From Caulobacter ginsengisoli (GTDB lineage: Bacteria > Pseudomonadota > Alphaproteobacteria > Caulobacterales > Caulobacteraceae), in the NCBI RefSeq assembly GCF_030814835.1, contig NZ_JAUSVS010000012.1, positions 1 through 64,000 on the forward strand: DNA of 64,000 nt. The letters are read 5' to 3'. Position 1 is the first letter of the stretch. Every line of letters begins with the position of its first letter. The position numbers and the translations under genes were made by a program. Of this stretch, positions 44,267-52,961 are shown in pieces. The notes beneath the pieces are model-generated. The model did not search any database. It saw only the letters and a program-made list of their open reading frames with translations, and had not been told where the DNA came from.

Positions 44267-45283
44267 CTAAGGCTCCGCCGAAACGCGGATGAGCAGCTTG
44301 CCGTCGTGGTCGCCGGTGAACAGGCGCTGGACGGCGGTGGCGGCGTTCTCCAGCCCCTCGACCACATGGGCCTTCCATTTCAGCTGGCCGCCCATCACCC
44401 AGGGGGCCAGTTCCGCAAAGGCCTCGCCGGCCCGGGGCAGGTAGTCGATGATGATGAAGCCCTTGATCGTCAGCCGCTTCATCAGGATGGCGGCGAAGTC
44501 GTCGAGGCCCGGGACCGGCCCCTCGGCATTGTAGGTGCTGATCATCCCGCAGAGGGAGACGCGGCCGAAATTGTTCATGCGGCTGACCACCTGGTTCATG
44601 ATCTTGCCGCCGACATTTTCGAAATCGACGTCGACGCCATTGGGGCAGAGCCGGTCGAGCGCGGCGCCGACATCTTCGTTCTTGTAGTCGATGGCCCCGT
44701 CGAAGCCGAGTTCATCGGTCAGCCAGCGGCATTTGTCCGGGCCGCCGGCGATGCCGATGACGCGGGCGCCCTTCAGCTTGGCGATCTGGCCGGCGATCGA
44801 GCCCACCGCCCCGGCGGCGGCCGAGACCACCACGGTTTCGCCCGGCTGCGGCCGGCCGATGTCCATCATCCCGAACCAGGCGGTGAGGCCCGTGGCCCCC
44901 AGCACGCTCATGAAGGCGGTCAGCGGCACGCCGGGGATGACCGGCACGGGGCTGAGCGAAGCGCCCTGGGCGATGGTGTAGCTCTGCCAGCCCGAGAGGC
45001 CGGCATTGACGATCTCGCCGCCCTTGTAGCGGTCGCTGCGGCTGGCCTCGACCACGCCGATGGTCCCGCCGCGCATCACCTCGCCGATCTCGACCGGCGG
45101 CAGATACTGGTCCTGGTCGCTCATCCAGATGCGGTTGGTCGGGTCCAGCGACAGGTAGATATTGCGGACCAGCACCTCGCCGTCTTCCAGCGGCCGGATC
45201 GGCGCCTCGGTAAATTCCAGATCGCCCGGCGCGATCTCGCCCTGGGGGCGCTTCCTCAGGATCCACTGGCGATTCGTCGGCAA
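44267..45283 (-). CDS. NADP-dependent MDR oxidoreductase (CurA / leukotriene B4 12-hydroxydehydrogenase type)
   Basis: A 338-residue medium-chain reductase without zinc sites: NRQWILRKRPQGEIAPGDL at the N-terminus, LVRNIYLSLDPTNRIWM, the Rossmann motif AAAGAVGSIAGQIAKLKGARVIGIAGG, and GFDGAIDYKNEDV. This pattern is that of CurA and prostaglandin reductases, which reduce alpha,beta-unsaturated ketones with NADPH. It starts at 45283, and a MaoC-like gene follows 4 bp after it, suggesting a shared role in enone or enoyl-thioester metabolism. Confidence 0.9.
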   Translation of the reverse strand: MPTNRQWILRKRPQGEIAPGDLEFTEAPIRPLEDGEVLVRNIYLSLDPTNRIWMSDQDQYLPPVEIGEVMRGGTIGVVEASRSDRYKGGEIVNAGLSGWQSYTIAQGASLSPVPVIPGVPLTAFMSVLGATGLTAWFGMMDIGRPQPGETVVVSAAAGAVGSIAGQIAKLKGARVIGIAGGPDKCRWLTDELGFDGAIDYKNEDVGAALDRLCPNGVDVDFENVGGKIMNQVVSRMNNFGRVSLCGMISTYNAEGPVPGLDDFAAILMKRLTIKGFIIIDYLPRAGEAFAELAPWVMGGQLKWKAHVVEGLENAATAVQRLFTGDHDGKLLIRVSAEP

Positions 45284-45363
45284 GGCTCGTCTCCCGGTCT
45301 TTGCACCATCATCACGGCCCGGCTGGCGTTGTCGAGGGGCGGGCGCCAGCCTATAGCGGGTTG

Positions 45364-47487
45364 ATGCGCTTTCCCGCTCTTCTGGCCCTGCTCCTGGCGA
45401 TGCTCGCCGCGCCGCTGGCAGCCGTGGCCGGCCCGGTCAATACCGGCCATATCGAGGCCCAGCTGGTCGCCCAGGACGCCTCGGTGGCGCCGGGCTCGAC
45501 CGTCTATGTCGCCCTGCGCCAGAAGATCCAGAAGGGCTGGCACACCTACTGGCGCAACAGCGGCGATTCCGGCGCCGCCACCCAGATCGCCTGGACCCTG
45601 CCGGCCGGCTGGAAGGCCGGAGACCTGGTCTGGGCAGTTCCCAAGCGGCTGATCGAGGGCGAGGGCGAGTTCGCCGTGGCCGTCTATGCCTACGAGGGCG
45701 AGGTGCTGCTGCCCGTCGCCATCCAGGTTCCGGCCGACGCCCGGCCGGGGACCACGGCCCATCTGAAGGCCACCGTCGCCTTCCTGGTCTGCGCCGAGCA
45801 GTGCGTGCCGGAAAACGCCGACCTGACCCTGGACATTCCCGTCAAGGCCGGCGCCCCGGCGCCCGATCCGCAGTGGGGCAGGGCGGTCACCGAGGCCCTG
45901 GCCAAGGCCCCCAAACCGGCGGGCCTGGACGCCCGCTTCGCCGCCGACAGCCAGACCCTGACGATCAGCATCGCCGGGGCCCCGCTCGCCGGCGCCGACC
46001 TGGCCGGCGCGCAGTTCCTGCCCTATTCGCCCAAGGCGCTGAAGCACCGGGCCGACCCCGTCCTCGACCACGGCCCCCAGGGCCTGACCCTGCGCTATCC
46101 GGCCGGCTACAGCTTCACCAAGGGGACGCCGCTGGCCGAGGTGGATGGCGTGCTGGTGCTGCCGGGCGCGTCCTACGAAGTCACCGCCACCCCGGGCGCC
46201 GCCCTGCCGGGGACCACGGGGCTCGGTCCGCCGGCGGCGAAGGCCAGGCTCGGCCTGCTCCTGGCCATCCTCTACGCCTTCCTGGGCGGGCTGATCCTCA
46301 ACCTGATGCCCTGCGTCTTCCCGGTGCTCAGCATGAAGGCCGCCTCTCTGGCCGGTCATGGCGGCGCGGCGCGGGCCGAGGGGCTGGCCTTTCTGGCCGG
46401 GGTGGTCGCCACCTTCCTGGCCCTGGCCGGCGCGCTGCTGGCCCTGCGGGCCGGCGGGGCGGCGGTGGGCTGGGGCTTCCAGCTGCAGTCACCGCCGGTG
46501 GTCGCCGCGCTCTCGCTCATTATCCTGCTGGCGGCGCTGAACCTGTCAGGCGTGTTCGAGATCGGAACCTCGATCCAGGGCCTGGGCTCGGGCCTGGCCG
46601 GCCGGGGCGGGCTGATCGGCGCCTTCTTCACCGGCGTGCTGGCCGTGGTGGTCGCCGCCCCCTGCACCGCGCCCTTCATGGGTCCGGCGCTGGGCCTGGC
46701 CCTGACTCTCTCGCCCATAGCCGCCCTGGCCATCTTCCTGGGGCTGGCGCTCGGTTTCGCCGCGCCCTTCACCCTGCTGGCGGTTACGCCGGCCCTGCGC
46801 GGCCGCCTGCCCCGGCCCGGCCCGTGGATGGACGTCTTCCGCCACGTCCTGGCCTTCCCGATGTATGCGGCGGCGGCCTGGCTGGTCTGGGTGCTGTCGC
46901 AGCAGACCGATTCGCTGGGTCTGGCGCGGCTGCTGATCGCCGCGGTGCTGGTCGGTTTCGGGGCCTGGCTCTGGGGCCTGACCCAGGCGCGGCCGCTGGC
47001 GGCCTATTGGCAATGGGCGGCGTTCCTGGTCCTGGCCTTGGCCGTCCTCCTGATCACCCGAGATCCCTATGGGCCGGCCCGGGTCGCGCAGGCCCCCGCG
47101 GCCGGCAAGATCGAGCTGGAAAGCCAGGCCTGGAGTCCGGCCAGGGTCGAGGCCCTGCGCGCCGAGGGCCGCCCGGTCCTGGTCAATTTCACCGCCGCCT
47201 GGTGCGTGACCTGCCAGGTCAATGAGGGCGTCGCCCTGGCGACCCCCGGCGTGGCGGCGGCGCTGAAGCGGGACAATGCGGTCTATCTGGTCGCCGACTG
47301 GACCAATCGCGACGCCACCATCGCCGCCGCGCTCAGCCAGTTTGGCCGGGCGGGGGTGCCGCTTTACCTGGTCTATGGCCGGGACGGCGGACCGCCCCGG
47401 GTGCTGCCGCAGCTGCTGACCGAGGGGCTGGTGGTGAAGGCGCTGGACGAGGCCGCCGCTACGCCGCCGGCTGCGGCGGCGAAGTGA
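45364..47487 (+). CDS. dsbD: DsbD/ScsB-type thiol:disulfide transmembrane reductase
   Basis: A 707-residue protein. A signal peptide (LLALLLAMLAAPLAAVAG) is followed by a periplasmic N-domain with CAEQC, a transmembrane domain of eight helices with LNLMPCVFPVLSMKAASL and APCTAPFMGPALG (the paired Cys of the electron path), and a C-terminal thioredoxin domain with WCVTC. It passes electrons from cytoplasmic thioredoxin to the periplasm. The N-domain is of the ScsB type linked to copper tolerance. The ATG at 45364 is chosen over the open frame beginning at 45301. The 3' end overlaps the convergent next gene by 29 bp. Confidence 0.92.
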   Translation: MRFPALLALLLAMLAAPLAAVAGPVNTGHIEAQLVAQDASVAPGSTVYVALRQKIQKGWHTYWRNSGDSGAATQIAWTLPAGWKAGDLVWAVPKRLIEGEGEFAVAVYAYEGEVLLPVAIQVPADARPGTTAHLKATVAFLVCAEQCVPENADLTLDIPVKAGAPAPDPQWGRAVTEALAKAPKPAGLDARFAADSQTLTISIAGAPLAGADLAGAQFLPYSPKALKHRADPVLDHGPQGLTLRYPAGYSFTKGTPLAEVDGVLVLPGASYEVTATPGAALPGTTGLGPPAAKARLGLLLAILYAFLGGLILNLMPCVFPVLSMKAASLAGHGGAARAEGLAFLAGVVATFLALAGALLALRAGGAAVGWGFQLQSPPVVAALSLIILLAALNLSGVFEIGTSIQGLGSGLAGRGGLIGAFFTGVLAVVVAAPCTAPFMGPALGLALTLSPIAALAIFLGLALGFAAPFTLLAVTPALRGRLPRPGPWMDVFRHVLAFPMYAAAAWLVWVLSQQTDSLGLARLLIAAVLVGFGAWLWGLTQARPLAAYWQWAAFLVLALAVLLITRDPYGPARVAQAPAAGKIELESQAWSPARVEALRAEGRPVLVNFTAAWCVTCQVNEGVALATPGVAAALKRDNAVYLVADWTNRDATIAAALSQFGRAGVPLYLVYGRDGGPPRVLPQLLTEGLVVKALDEAAATPPAAAAK

Positions 47488-47926
47488 TCACCTCGACATT
47501 GTCGCGCAGCAGGTACGACATTTCCTTGAGCGCCTGGTCGCGGGCCTTGGGATCGGCGGCGTTGGCGACGTCCTTGAGCCGCACCGGCAGGTCCTGGGAG
47601 ATGCCGCGCAGGATGCATTTCAGGTCGTCGGTCACGCCGCGCTCCTTCAGGACCAGGTGGCCCTGCATGTCGAGGTCGGACAGCTTGGCGACATCGGCCT
47701 GGAACTGGGCGAAGTTGGGCAGGGGCCCGGTCAGGCCCTTGAAGCCGTCGACCTGGGTCCTCAGCGCCCCGGCCCGGCGGATAATGTCGGCGAACAGCGG
47801 CTCACCGGCCACCGAGGGCGGCGGGGCCGGGGCCGAAATCTCAGCCATCTGCAGGTTGGCTTTGTCGGCGGGGCTGGCGGCGGCCAGCCACAGCATGGCG
47901 GAAAAGGCGACAGCGTCGCAGGACAT
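47459..47926 (-). CDS. small secreted helical protein of unknown function
   Basis: A 155-residue protein with a short signal-like N-terminus (AVAFSAMLWLAAAS), then a mainly helical body (FADIIRRAGALRTQVDGFKGL, FQADVAKLSDLDMQGHLVLKE, CILRGISQDLPVRLKDVANAADPKARDQALKEMSYLLRDNVEVI). I do not recognise the family. The reading frame has the codon use of its neighbours, and the 29-bp overlap with dsbD is in its C-terminus. It might be periplasmic. Confidence 0.6.
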   Translation of the reverse strand: MSCDAVAFSAMLWLAAASPADKANLQMAEISAPAPPPSVAGEPLFADIIRRAGALRTQVDGFKGLTGPLPNFAQFQADVAKLSDLDMQGHLVLKERGVTDDLKCILRGISQDLPVRLKDVANAADPKARDQALKEMSYLLRDNVEVITSPPQPAA

Positions 47927-48010
47927 GGATCAGGCCTCCGGGCGGAACACACCCCGCCTGAGGACTAAGTCCGTTATGGTAAACGAGATGCTACCGCGTG
48001 GAGGGATTCG

Positions 48011-49552
48011 ATGAGGTCCGACGCCTGGAACGCCTTCCTGGAGGCCGCCGAGGCCGACGGCTGGCATCGCATCATCGACCTGTTCCGCGCCGATCCAGGC
48101 CGGCTGAACGGTTTCTGCGCCGAGGCCGCCGGCCTGCGGCTGGACCTGTCCAAGCAGCCCTGGAGCCGTGATGTGGGCTTCGCCGCCGCCCTGGACCTGG
48201 CCCGCGCCTGCGCTGTCGAGGCGGCCCGCGAGCGGCTGTTCGGCGGCGAGATCGTCAATGTCAGCGAGGGCCGGCCCGCCCTGCACATGGCGCTGCGGGC
48301 CCCGGACGGGGCGGACTTCAAGGCCGCGGGGGCGCCGGTCTCGGCCGGGGTCGAGGCGGTGCGAGCGGCCATGCGGGCCTATGTCGAAACGGTGCGGGCC
48401 GGCAACATCCGGGCCATCGTCCATATCGGCATCGGCGGCTCGGACCTGGGGCCGCGCATGGTCTGGGAGGCGCTGAAACCCCTGGAGCCGCAGATCGACC
48501 TGCGCTTCGTCGCCAATGTCGACCCGGCCGACCTGGCCGCCGCCCTGGCGGGGCTGGACCCGGCGACCACCCTGGTCTTCGTGGTCTCCAAGACCTTCAC
48601 CACCCAGGAGACCATGGCCAACGCCACGGCGGCCCGGGCCTGGCTGGCCGAGGGCCTGGGCGAGGCGGAGGCCAACGCCCACCTGGCGGCGGCCTCGACC
48701 AACCTGCCGGCCTGCCAGGCGTTCGGGGTGGCCCCCGAGCGGGTGTTCGGGTTCGAGGACTGGGTCGGCGGGCGGTATTCGGTGTGGTCGGCGGTCGGCC
48801 TCTCCTGCGCCATCGCCCTGGGTTGGGAGGCCTTCGCCGAACTGCTGGCCGGGGCGGCCGAGCTGGATGCGCATTTCCGCTCGGCGCCGCTGGAGCGGAA
48901 CCTGCCGGTCCTGCTGGCCCTGGCCCATATCTTCAACCGCAATGGCCTGGACCGGCCGACCCGCGTCGTCGCCCCCTATGCCCGCCGTCTGCGGCTGCTG
49001 CCGTCCTATCTTCAGCAGCTGGAGATGGAATCCAACGGCAAGCGGGTCACGCAAGGCGGCCAGCCCGTCGCCTGGGCGACGGCGGCGGCGGTGTTCGGCA
49101 ATGCCGGGACCAACGACCAGCACGCCTATTTCCAGATGCTGCATCAGGGCACCTCGGTCATACCGGTCGACTTCATCGCCATCGCCCACGCCGAGGAGGG
49201 GCCGGTGGACCAGCAACCCATCCTGCTGGCCAACGCCATAGCCCAGGCCGAGGCCCTGATGCGGGGCCAGGCCAACGCCGCCGAGCCCCATCGCGACTTC
49301 TCCGGCGACATTCCCTCCAGCTTCATCCTGATGGACCGGCTGACTCCCCGGGCGCTGGGGGCGCTCACCGCCCTCTATGAGCACAAGACCTTCGTCGAGG
49401 GGGTCATCTGGGACATCAACAGCTTCGACCAGTGGGGCGTGGAGCTGGGCAAGACCCTGGCCGGCCGGGTGCTGGCCGAGCTTGAGGGCGGGCCGGCCGG
49501 GGCGCATGATCCCTCGACGGCGGCGCTCATCGCGCGGCTGCGCCAGACCTGA
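48011..49552 (+). CDS. pgi: glucose-6-phosphate isomerase
   Basis: A 513-residue protein with PGI motifs HIGIGGSDLGPRM, VVSKTFTTQETM, FEDWVGGRYSVWSAVGL (signature 1), ESNGKRV, GTNDQHAYFQMLHQGT and NSFDQWGVELGKTLAGRVL (signature 2, with the catalytic Lys). It interconverts glucose-6-phosphate and fructose-6-phosphate in the cytoplasm. ATG 48011 is a clear start. A small secreted protein gene follows 12 bp later and may be cotranscribed. Confidence 0.97.
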   Translation: MRSDAWNAFLEAAEADGWHRIIDLFRADPGRLNGFCAEAAGLRLDLSKQPWSRDVGFAAALDLARACAVEAARERLFGGEIVNVSEGRPALHMALRAPDGADFKAAGAPVSAGVEAVRAAMRAYVETVRAGNIRAIVHIGIGGSDLGPRMVWEALKPLEPQIDLRFVANVDPADLAAALAGLDPATTLVFVVSKTFTTQETMANATAARAWLAEGLGEAEANAHLAAASTNLPACQAFGVAPERVFGFEDWVGGRYSVWSAVGLSCAIALGWEAFAELLAGAAELDAHFRSAPLERNLPVLLALAHIFNRNGLDRPTRVVAPYARRLRLLPSYLQQLEMESNGKRVTQGGQPVAWATAAAVFGNAGTNDQHAYFQMLHQGTSVIPVDFIAIAHAEEGPVDQQPILLANAIAQAEALMRGQANAAEPHRDFSGDIPSSFILMDRLTPRALGALTALYEHKTFVEGVIWDINSFDQWGVELGKTLAGRVLAELEGGPAGAHDPSTAALIARLRQT

Positions 49553-49564
49553 AAGGGCCTTGTC

Positions 49565-50152
49565 ATGATCGTTCGCGCCTCAGCCCTGGCCTGCGCCCTT
49601 TCCCTCGCCGCCGCCGGGGCTGACGGCGAGCCGGCGGGCGTTCCGCAGACGGCCTTCGACGCCTTCAAGACCTTCTGCGCCGCCTATCAGGGCGACAACG
49701 CCGCGGCGGAAGCCCAGGCTCGCGCCATGGGCTTCACCGCCAGCCTCAAGCACTATGGCGGCGACCCTGCCGCGCCGCCGACCCCGATCCTGACCCCGCC
49801 CGCGCCCGCCGCCTACGACCTGGTCTTCCTGGGGGATCGCGATGAGGCTCGCGGGGCCCGTGCGACCCGGTGCCGGATCATCGTCACTGATCCGGATCAT
49901 GCCCTGGCCAAGGGCGCCAACGCCTGGCCGGGCATCCAGCCCACCCGCACGTTCGGCCCGCAGGCGACCTACATCTATCGCCAGACCCCGACCGGCCGCG
50001 TCGCGCTGAGCCAGCCGGACAGCAACCTCCCCGCCAACATCCAGGGCGGCGAGATGAGGGTGCTGATCGTGACGGCGGGGCCCCAGATCAGCGTCGTCGA
50101 CCTGGCCACCTACATCCCTGATCCGCCGCAGGCCGCGGCCGCCAAGCCCTGA
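49565..50152 (+). CDS. secreted protein of unknown function downstream of pgi
   Basis: A 195-residue protein with a signal peptide (VRASALACALSLAAAGA), a segment FDAFKTFCAAYQGDNAAAEAQARAMGF similar to short periplasmic alphaproteobacterial proteins, a Pro-rich linker (APPTPILTPPAPAA) and a beta-rich C-terminal part ending IPDPPQAAAAKP. Two Cys (FC and RC) could form a disulfide. I do not recognise a function. It starts 12 bp after pgi on the same strand. Confidence 0.65.
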   Translation: MIVRASALACALSLAAAGADGEPAGVPQTAFDAFKTFCAAYQGDNAAAEAQARAMGFTASLKHYGGDPAAPPTPILTPPAPAAYDLVFLGDRDEARGARATRCRIIVTDPDHALAKGANAWPGIQPTRTFGPQATYIYRQTPTGRVALSQPDSNLPANIQGGEMRVLIVTAGPQISVVDLATYIPDPPQAAAAKP

Positions 50153-50185
50153 CCACCCAGGGTCTGGCGTCCTGGGCCCTCATCC

Positions 50186-50193
50186 GCTATAGC
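50186..50193 (+). promoter_or_regulatory. -10 box of the his leader
   Basis: GCTATAGC matches the Caulobacter -10 pattern (GCTANAWC apart from the seventh base). It puts the likely start of transcription within a few bases of the leader ATG at 50202, so the leader may be leaderless itself. Confidence 0.45.
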
Positions 50194-50201
50194 CGCCCGC
50201 G

Positions 50202-50279
50202 ATGATCGTTCGGCCGCACCATTGCCACTGGCGCCACCACACCACCCTTGGCGGGCTGGTGCGGGATCACGCGGGCTGA
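50202..50279 (+). CDS. histidine-rich leader peptide of the hisS-hisZ-hisG operon
   Basis: A 25-codon frame begins MIVRPHHCHWRHH and ends VRDHAG followed by TGA. It has six His codons, five of them within eight residues, which is the hallmark of an attenuation leader sensing charged histidyl-tRNA. It lies 92 bp before hisS and overlaps a set of mutually exclusive hairpins (50263-50342). It is far too short to appear as a normal gene. Confidence 0.8.
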   Translation: MIVRPHHCHWRHHTTLGGLVRDHAG

Positions 50280-50342
50280 ACCCAGCGATCCCGAAGCGCC
50301 CCGCCGAACAGGATGGGGCGCGCTGCGAAGCGAGCTCCATCC
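50263..50342 (+). promoter_or_regulatory. his operon attenuator hairpins
   Basis: Three stems compete: GGGAT (50263) with ATCCC (50288), with inner CGC-GGG/CCC-GCG pairs overlapping the leader stop codon; GCGCCCC (50296) with GGGGCGC (50315); and GGATGG (50311) with CCATCC (50337), extended by GC and CG pairs. The last two share bases 50315-50316, so they exclude each other. There is no strong T tract after the last stem, so control may be translational or a weak terminator. Confidence 0.65.
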
Positions 50343-50370
50343 GGCCTGTAACAAGACCTGAGATGGACCG

Positions 50371-51846
50371 ATGACCGACGAAACCCAATTCCGACCGCAA
50401 GCCCGCGCCCCGCGTGGGTTCGCCGACAAGCGCGCCGCGGTGCTGCGGGCCGAGCGCCGCATCGTCGAGGCGGTGTCGGGGGTCTATGAGGCCTGGGGCT
50501 TCGAGGCCCTGGACACCGGGGCGTTCGAATATGCCGATGCGCTGGGCAAGTTCCTGCCCGACGCCGACCGCCCCAACGAGGGCGTCTTCGCCCTGCAGGA
50601 CGATGACGAGCAGTGGATGGCCCTGCGCTACGACCTGACCGCGCCCCTGGCGAGGTTCGCGGCCGAGAACTGGGAGACGCTGCCCAAGCCCTATCGCCGC
50701 TACGCCTTCGGGCCGGTCTGGCGCAACGAGAAGCCCGGGCCGGGACGGTTCCGCCAGTTCATCCAGTGCGATGCCGACACCGTGGGCTCGGCCCGGCCGG
50801 AAGCCGACGCCGAGATCATCGCCATGGCCGCCGCTGGGCTGGAGGCCGCCGGGCTGACCCGTGGCCAGGCGGTGATGAAGATCAATAACCGCAAGCTCCT
50901 CAACGGCCTGCTGACCACGGCGGGCGTCGAGAGCAATGGCCAGAAGCTGGCCGTGCTGCGGGCGGTCGACAAGCTGGACCGTCTGGGGACTGACGGCGTG
51001 CGACTCTTGCTCGGTGAGGGCCGCAAGGACGAATCCGGGGCCTTCACCAAGGGCGCGGGCCTGAACGCCAAGGCGGCCGAGAGCGTGCTGGCCTTCCTGA
51101 AGGCCGGCGCGGAGACCCGGGGCGGGACGCTCAGTGCTCTGAGCAACGTCATCGGCGGCTCGGCCGAGGGCGATGAGGGGCTGGAGGAGCTGGCCCGCAT
51201 CGACGCGGCGCTGAAGGGGCTGGGCGTGGCCGACGACCAGGCGCTGTTCGATCCCTCGATCGTGCGTGGGCTGGAATACTACACCGGGGCCGTCTTCGAG
51301 GCGGACCTGCTGATCGAGACCCTGGACGAGGCCGGCAAGCCGATGCGGTTCGGCTCGGTCGGCGGCGGCGGGCGCTATGACGACCTGGTGGCGCGGTTCA
51401 CGGGTCAGCCCGTGCCGGCGACGGGCTTCTCGTTCGGCGTCTCGCGGCTGGCGGCGGCGCTGCGGGCGGCGGGCCGGGCCGAGGCGGACGCGGTGCGCGG
51501 GCCGGTCGTGGTCATCGCCTTCGACCAGGCCCATATGGCGGAATATTTCTCGGTCACGCGCGAGCTGCGCGCCGCCGGGATCGCCGCCGAGGTCTATCTC
51601 GGCTCCTCGGGCATGAAGGCCCAGATGAAATACGCCGACCGCCGCCTGGCGCCGGCCGCCATCATGCTGGGCGGGGACGAGATCGCCGCCGGCACGGTGA
51701 CCATCAAGGATCTGGACCTGGGCCGGGAACTGTCCAGCCAGATCGCCGACAACGCCGCCTGGAAGGCCGAGCGGCCGGGCCAGCAGACCATCCCGCGCGC
51801 CGGCCTGGTCGCCGCCATCCGCGCGATTGTCGGAGACAAGGCGTGA
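50371..51846 (+). CDS. hisS: histidyl-tRNA synthetase
   Basis: A 491-residue class II synthetase. Motif 2 is YAFGPVWRNEKPGPGRFRQFIQCDADTVGS and the histidine-A motif is RGLEYYTGAVFEADL. The GRFRQFxQCDxD form resembles eukaryotic HisRS (GRYREFYQCDFD) more than the usual bacterial HQxGVE form, as known for part of the alphaproteobacteria, whose tRNA-His identity elements also differ. It charges tRNA-His. It leads the hisS-hisZ-hisG operon behind the leader peptide, and its TGA overlaps hisZ (GTGA). Confidence 0.95.
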   Translation: MTDETQFRPQARAPRGFADKRAAVLRAERRIVEAVSGVYEAWGFEALDTGAFEYADALGKFLPDADRPNEGVFALQDDDEQWMALRYDLTAPLARFAAENWETLPKPYRRYAFGPVWRNEKPGPGRFRQFIQCDADTVGSARPEADAEIIAMAAAGLEAAGLTRGQAVMKINNRKLLNGLLTTAGVESNGQKLAVLRAVDKLDRLGTDGVRLLLGEGRKDESGAFTKGAGLNAKAAESVLAFLKAGAETRGGTLSALSNVIGGSAEGDEGLEELARIDAALKGLGVADDQALFDPSIVRGLEYYTGAVFEADLLIETLDEAGKPMRFGSVGGGGRYDDLVARFTGQPVPATGFSFGVSRLAAALRAAGRAEADAVRGPVVVIAFDQAHMAEYFSVTRELRAAGIAAEVYLGSSGMKAQMKYADRRLAPAAIMLGGDEIAAGTVTIKDLDLGRELSSQIADNAAWKAERPGQQTIPRAGLVAAIRAIVGDKA

Positions 51847-52961
51847 GACTGGAGCCGGCCGTTCCGGCGGAGGCCTTGGCCGCCATCCGCGCGCCGTTCC
51901 TCAGCGCCGGCGCGACGCCGGTCGAGGTTCCGGTGCTCCAGCCCCTGGCCCTGTTGCTCGAGCTGGCCGGCGAGGCCATGCGGCCGCGGCTGTTCGTGGT
52001 CCAGGCCGAGGGCGGCGAGGAGGCGGCGCTGCGGCCCGACTTCACCATCGCCGTCGCGCGGGCCCACCTGGATGGCGGCGTCTCGGGCGGCCGTTACTTC
52101 TATGAGGGCAAGGCCTTCCGCGCGGCGGGCGCGACGGCCAGGGCCGAGGAATTCCTGCAGGTCGGGCTGGAGGCTTTCGGGGGTGACGACCCCGTCGCCG
52201 CCGACGCCCAGGCCGCGGGCCTGGCCTGGCGGGCCTCGCTGGCCGGCGGTCGCGACGACCTGACCCTGCGGTTCGGCGACATCGCCCTCTTCGCCGCCTT
52301 CATCGACAGCCTGGATCTCGCGCCCTTGCTGGCCGCCCGGCTGAAGCGGGTGTTCTCGCGGCCCCGGCTGCTGGCGGCCGAGCTGGACGGTTCGGCGCGG
52401 GCCGGCGAGGCGCAGGCGGCGGTCAATCCACTGGCCGGGGTCTCGGAAGACCAGGCCGTCGCGGCCCTGGCCCAGCTCTGGGCCATGGCGGGCGTCTCGC
52501 CGGTCGGCGGGCGTCCGCCGGAAGAGATCGTCCGCCGCCTGGCCGAACGGGCCGAGGCGGCGCGGGCCCCGCACCTGACCGAGGACGAGGCGGACGTCAT
52601 CCGCAGGTATCTGGCCCTGTCCGGCCCGCCCCAGGCGGTGCTGGACCAGGTCGCCGCCCTGGCCGGTCCGGCGCGCGCCAGCCTGGACGCGGCGCTGAAG
52701 GCCTGGACGGCGCGGCTGGAGGCCCTGGCCGCGCAGGGCGTGGCGCTGGAGCGTTGCACCCTGACCACGGCCTTTGGCCGGGCGTTCGGCTACTACGACG
52801 GGGTGCTGTTCGAGGTGCGCAGCGCCGCCCTGGCCGAGGATCGGCCGGTGGCGGCCGGCGGGCGTTATGACGGGCTGATCGCCCGGCTGGGCGGCGGGGC
52901 CGGCGGGGCGGTGGGCTGCATGGTCCGCCCGGCCCGGGCCCTGGCGGCGGGAGGGGAATGA
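51843..52961 (+). CDS. hisZ: ATP phosphoribosyltransferase regulatory subunit
   Basis: A 372-residue HisRS paralogue lacking the anticodon-binding domain. It shares the class II fold, with LRPDFTIAVARAHL, GRYFYEGKAFRA and C-terminal GRAFGYYDGVLFEV and AAGGRYDGLIARLGG. HisZ forms an octameric complex with HisG and makes it active and feedback-sensitive to histidine. The GTG at 51843 overlaps the hisS stop codon; the ORF end overlaps hisG by 4 bp. Confidence 0.93.
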   Translation: MRLEPAVPAEALAAIRAPFLSAGATPVEVPVLQPLALLLELAGEAMRPRLFVVQAEGGEEAALRPDFTIAVARAHLDGGVSGGRYFYEGKAFRAAGATARAEEFLQVGLEAFGGDDPVAADAQAAGLAWRASLAGGRDDLTLRFGDIALFAAFIDSLDLAPLLAARLKRVFSRPRLLAAELDGSARAGEAQAAVNPLAGVSEDQAVAALAQLWAMAGVSPVGGRPPEEIVRRLAERAEAARAPHLTEDEADVIRRYLALSGPPQAVLDQVAALAGPARASLDAALKAWTARLEALAAQGVALERCTLTTAFGRAFGYYDGVLFEVRSAALAEDRPVAAGGRYDGLIARLGGGAGGAVGCMVRPARALAAGGE

